Assembly: GCA_016717225.1 (NCBI GenBank) | Contig: JADKGB010000017.1 | Span: 1-64,000 of the forward strand | Length of the DNA: 64,000 nucleotides | Direction: 5' to 3' | Origin: Flavobacteriales bacterium | GTDB taxonomy: Bacteria > Bacteroidota > Bacteroidia > Flavobacteriales_F > PHOS-HE28 | Part shown: in pieces, positions 63,023 to 64,000 of the stretch | Layout of the letters: the number at the start of each line of letters is the position of its first letter | Numbering within the stretch: position 1 is the first letter of the stretch | The notes under the pieces: generated by a model | What the model saw: the letters and a program-made list of their open reading frames with translations, nothing else | What the model was told of the DNA's origin: nothing | The model's database searches: none | Made by a program: the position numbers and the translations under genes

Positions 63023-64000
63023 ATGACCTTGACCCGCAACCCGCTCCGCCGTTTTCGCACGCATGCCCTCGCCTTGGCCTCGGCAGTTGCTGGGCTCCTG
63101 ATCACACAGCGGGCCAGCGCCCAGCCCCATACCATCGCGGAGCCTTCCATTACTGCCTGCATAGGCGCTTTGCTGGATAGTGGCGGTGAAGGTGCTATCG
63201 GATACAGCAACAACGAGAATTTCACGACTACCATCTGCTCGGACCAGCCCGGGCAGTCCATTACCCTGAACTGGATCACCTTTACCCTGAACACCGACGG
63301 CCCCGACCCTATCGATCAGGTAACGATCTACGATGGTGCCGACATCAACGCCCCATTGATCGGTGTGTACAGTGGCCTCAATTCTCCGGGGATCGTTGCG
63401 GCCAGCTTCGCCAACACGAGCGGCTGCCTTACGGTCAGTTTCACCAGCAACGCCAGCGGTACCGGCGTTTTTGCCGCTACCATTCTCTGCTACACGCCCT
63501 GCGAACCGCCAACCGCCGTGGCCATCATGAGCGAAGCAGCGCCAGCCCTGATCTGCCAGGGTGAGTCTGTTGATTTCAATGCCAGTGCCTCGTTCGCCGC
63601 TGCCGGTTACAACGTGGTGGAATACGCGTGGAATTTCGATGACGGCAGCCCCGTGGACAGCGTAACCGGTGCGGTTATCAGCCACACGTTCCAAGAACCC
63701 GGCGAGTATGTGGTGCAGATCGTGCTGACCGATGACAACGAGTGCAACAACACCAACTTGATCGATCTGCCCGTTTGGGTAAGCACCACACCCGTGTTCG
63801 ACCTTGGACCTGACCTGCAGGTGTGCTTGGGAGAGGAAGTGAACTTGACAGGTAATGTTGCACCCACCACCTGGAACGCACTTCCTAATTCAGATCTCGG
63901 TGGTGGCATCTTCCTACCTGACAATGTGGGCGAGACTTTTACCACTACCCTGTTCTACAATGTCTTCGCACCGGGAGCACAACTTACAAGCATCAACCAA
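63023..64000 (+). CDS. Secreted CUB/PKD-domain protein, 5' part only
   Basis: An ATG at 63023 opens a frame with no stop up to the window's end (326 codons), so the gene continues beyond. A signal peptide (LALASAVAGLLITQRASAQ) is followed by a CUB-like domain (about 48-155; FTTTICSDQPGQSITLNW, DQVTIYDGADINAPLIGV, GCLTVSFTSNASG). A PKD domain follows (about 165-255; VEYAWNFDDGSPVDSVTG, FQEPGEYVVQIVLTDDNEC) and then the start of another repeat (VCLGEEVNLTG). CUB-PKD proteins of this type in Bacteroidota usually carry a T9SS C-terminal domain, but that end is not visible. Confidence 0.88.
   Translation, partial: MTLTRNPLRRFRTHALALASAVAGLLITQRASAQPHTIAEPSITACIGALLDSGGEGAIGYSNNENFTTTICSDQPGQSITLNWITFTLNTDGPDPIDQVTIYDGADINAPLIGVYSGLNSPGIVAASFANTSGCLTVSFTSNASGTGVFAATILCYTPCEPPTAVAIMSEAAPALICQGESVDFNASASFAAAGYNVVEYAWNFDDGSPVDSVTGAVISHTFQEPGEYVVQIVLTDDNECNNTNLIDLPVWVSTTPVFDLGPDLQVCLGEEVNLTGNVAPTTWNALPNSDLGGGIFLPDNVGETFTTTLFYNVFAPGAQLTSINQ

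Overview
The window reads as chromosome of a Bacteroidota bacterium, most likely Flavobacteriales. Reasons: several very large secreted proteins ending in the gliding-motility / type IX secretion (T9SS) C-terminal domain; a PorP/SprF-type and a PorE-type (TPR-PD40-OmpA) protein; a complete-order moxR-DUF58-batABCDE aerotolerance cluster; small Bacteroidota membrane proteins; and flavobacterial-type -7 promoter elements (TAnnTTTG) ahead of some genes. GC content looks above average for the order (mid-50s by eye, not computed). No phage, conjugation, CRISPR or resistance locus is visible.

Layout. 0.1-6.9 kb: an SGNH-hydrolase-like protein, the selenium pair mnmH-selD (2-selenouridine in tRNA), an AT-hook protein, a sorbosone/glucose-dehydrogenase-like protein and a PAP2 phosphatase, with four palindromic MITE-like elements between them; three sit exactly on stop codons. 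7-16.6 kb: a giant dehydrogenase/PKD/PA14 secreted protein, a radical-SAM protein, a PD40 lipoprotein, a DUF6787-like protein, and a queE - PorE-like - vsr operon. 16.6-16.9 kb: an unannotated structured RNA that folds like 6S RNA. 17-24.5 kb: a KirBac-type channel, an M14 carboxypeptidase with a frameshift, membrane proteins, a GDPD lipoprotein, a DUF4442 protein and a MazG-like pyrophosphohydrolase. 24.6-32.8 kb: the bat operon, whose batC/batD junction is deleted. 32.9-38 kb: a beta-helix protein sharing its C-terminal module with the 7-10.7 kb protein, and frameshifted creD. 38-38.8 kb: tRNA-Arg, tRNA-Pro and tRNA-Ser, with five tandem degenerate copies of the tRNA-Arg beside the intact gene. 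38.9-41.3 kb: a thiolase, an NlpC/P60 hydrolase and a GC homopolymer block that cuts into a gene. 41.3-56.9 kb: two giant paralogous T9SS cargo genes, a GlcG/HbpS-like gene, a third giant cargo gene and its PorP-like partner. 57-62.9 kb: a methyltransferase, the arginine group arginase-ctlX-argS, and nhaD broken by two frameshifts. 63-64 kb: a CUB/PKD secreted protein running off the window.

How it fits together: much of the coding capacity is cell-surface and secretion biology (T9SS cargo with PorP- and PorE-like partners, the Bat complex in the envelope). Housekeeping genes supply tRNA modification (MnmH/SelD, QueE), arginine use (arginase, CtlX, ArgS) and ion homeostasis (KirBac, NhaD).

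Caveat: at least four single-base frameshifts, one probable deletion and one poly-G/poly-C block suggest residual assembly errors. The broken genes are therefore marked as damaged in this sequence and may be intact in the organism. The most unusual signals are the tandem tRNA-Arg-like array (38082-38493), the candidate 6S RNA (16657-16854), the stop-codon-targeted foldback elements (977-1366 and 5733-5959) and the shared C-terminal NDRDP module.
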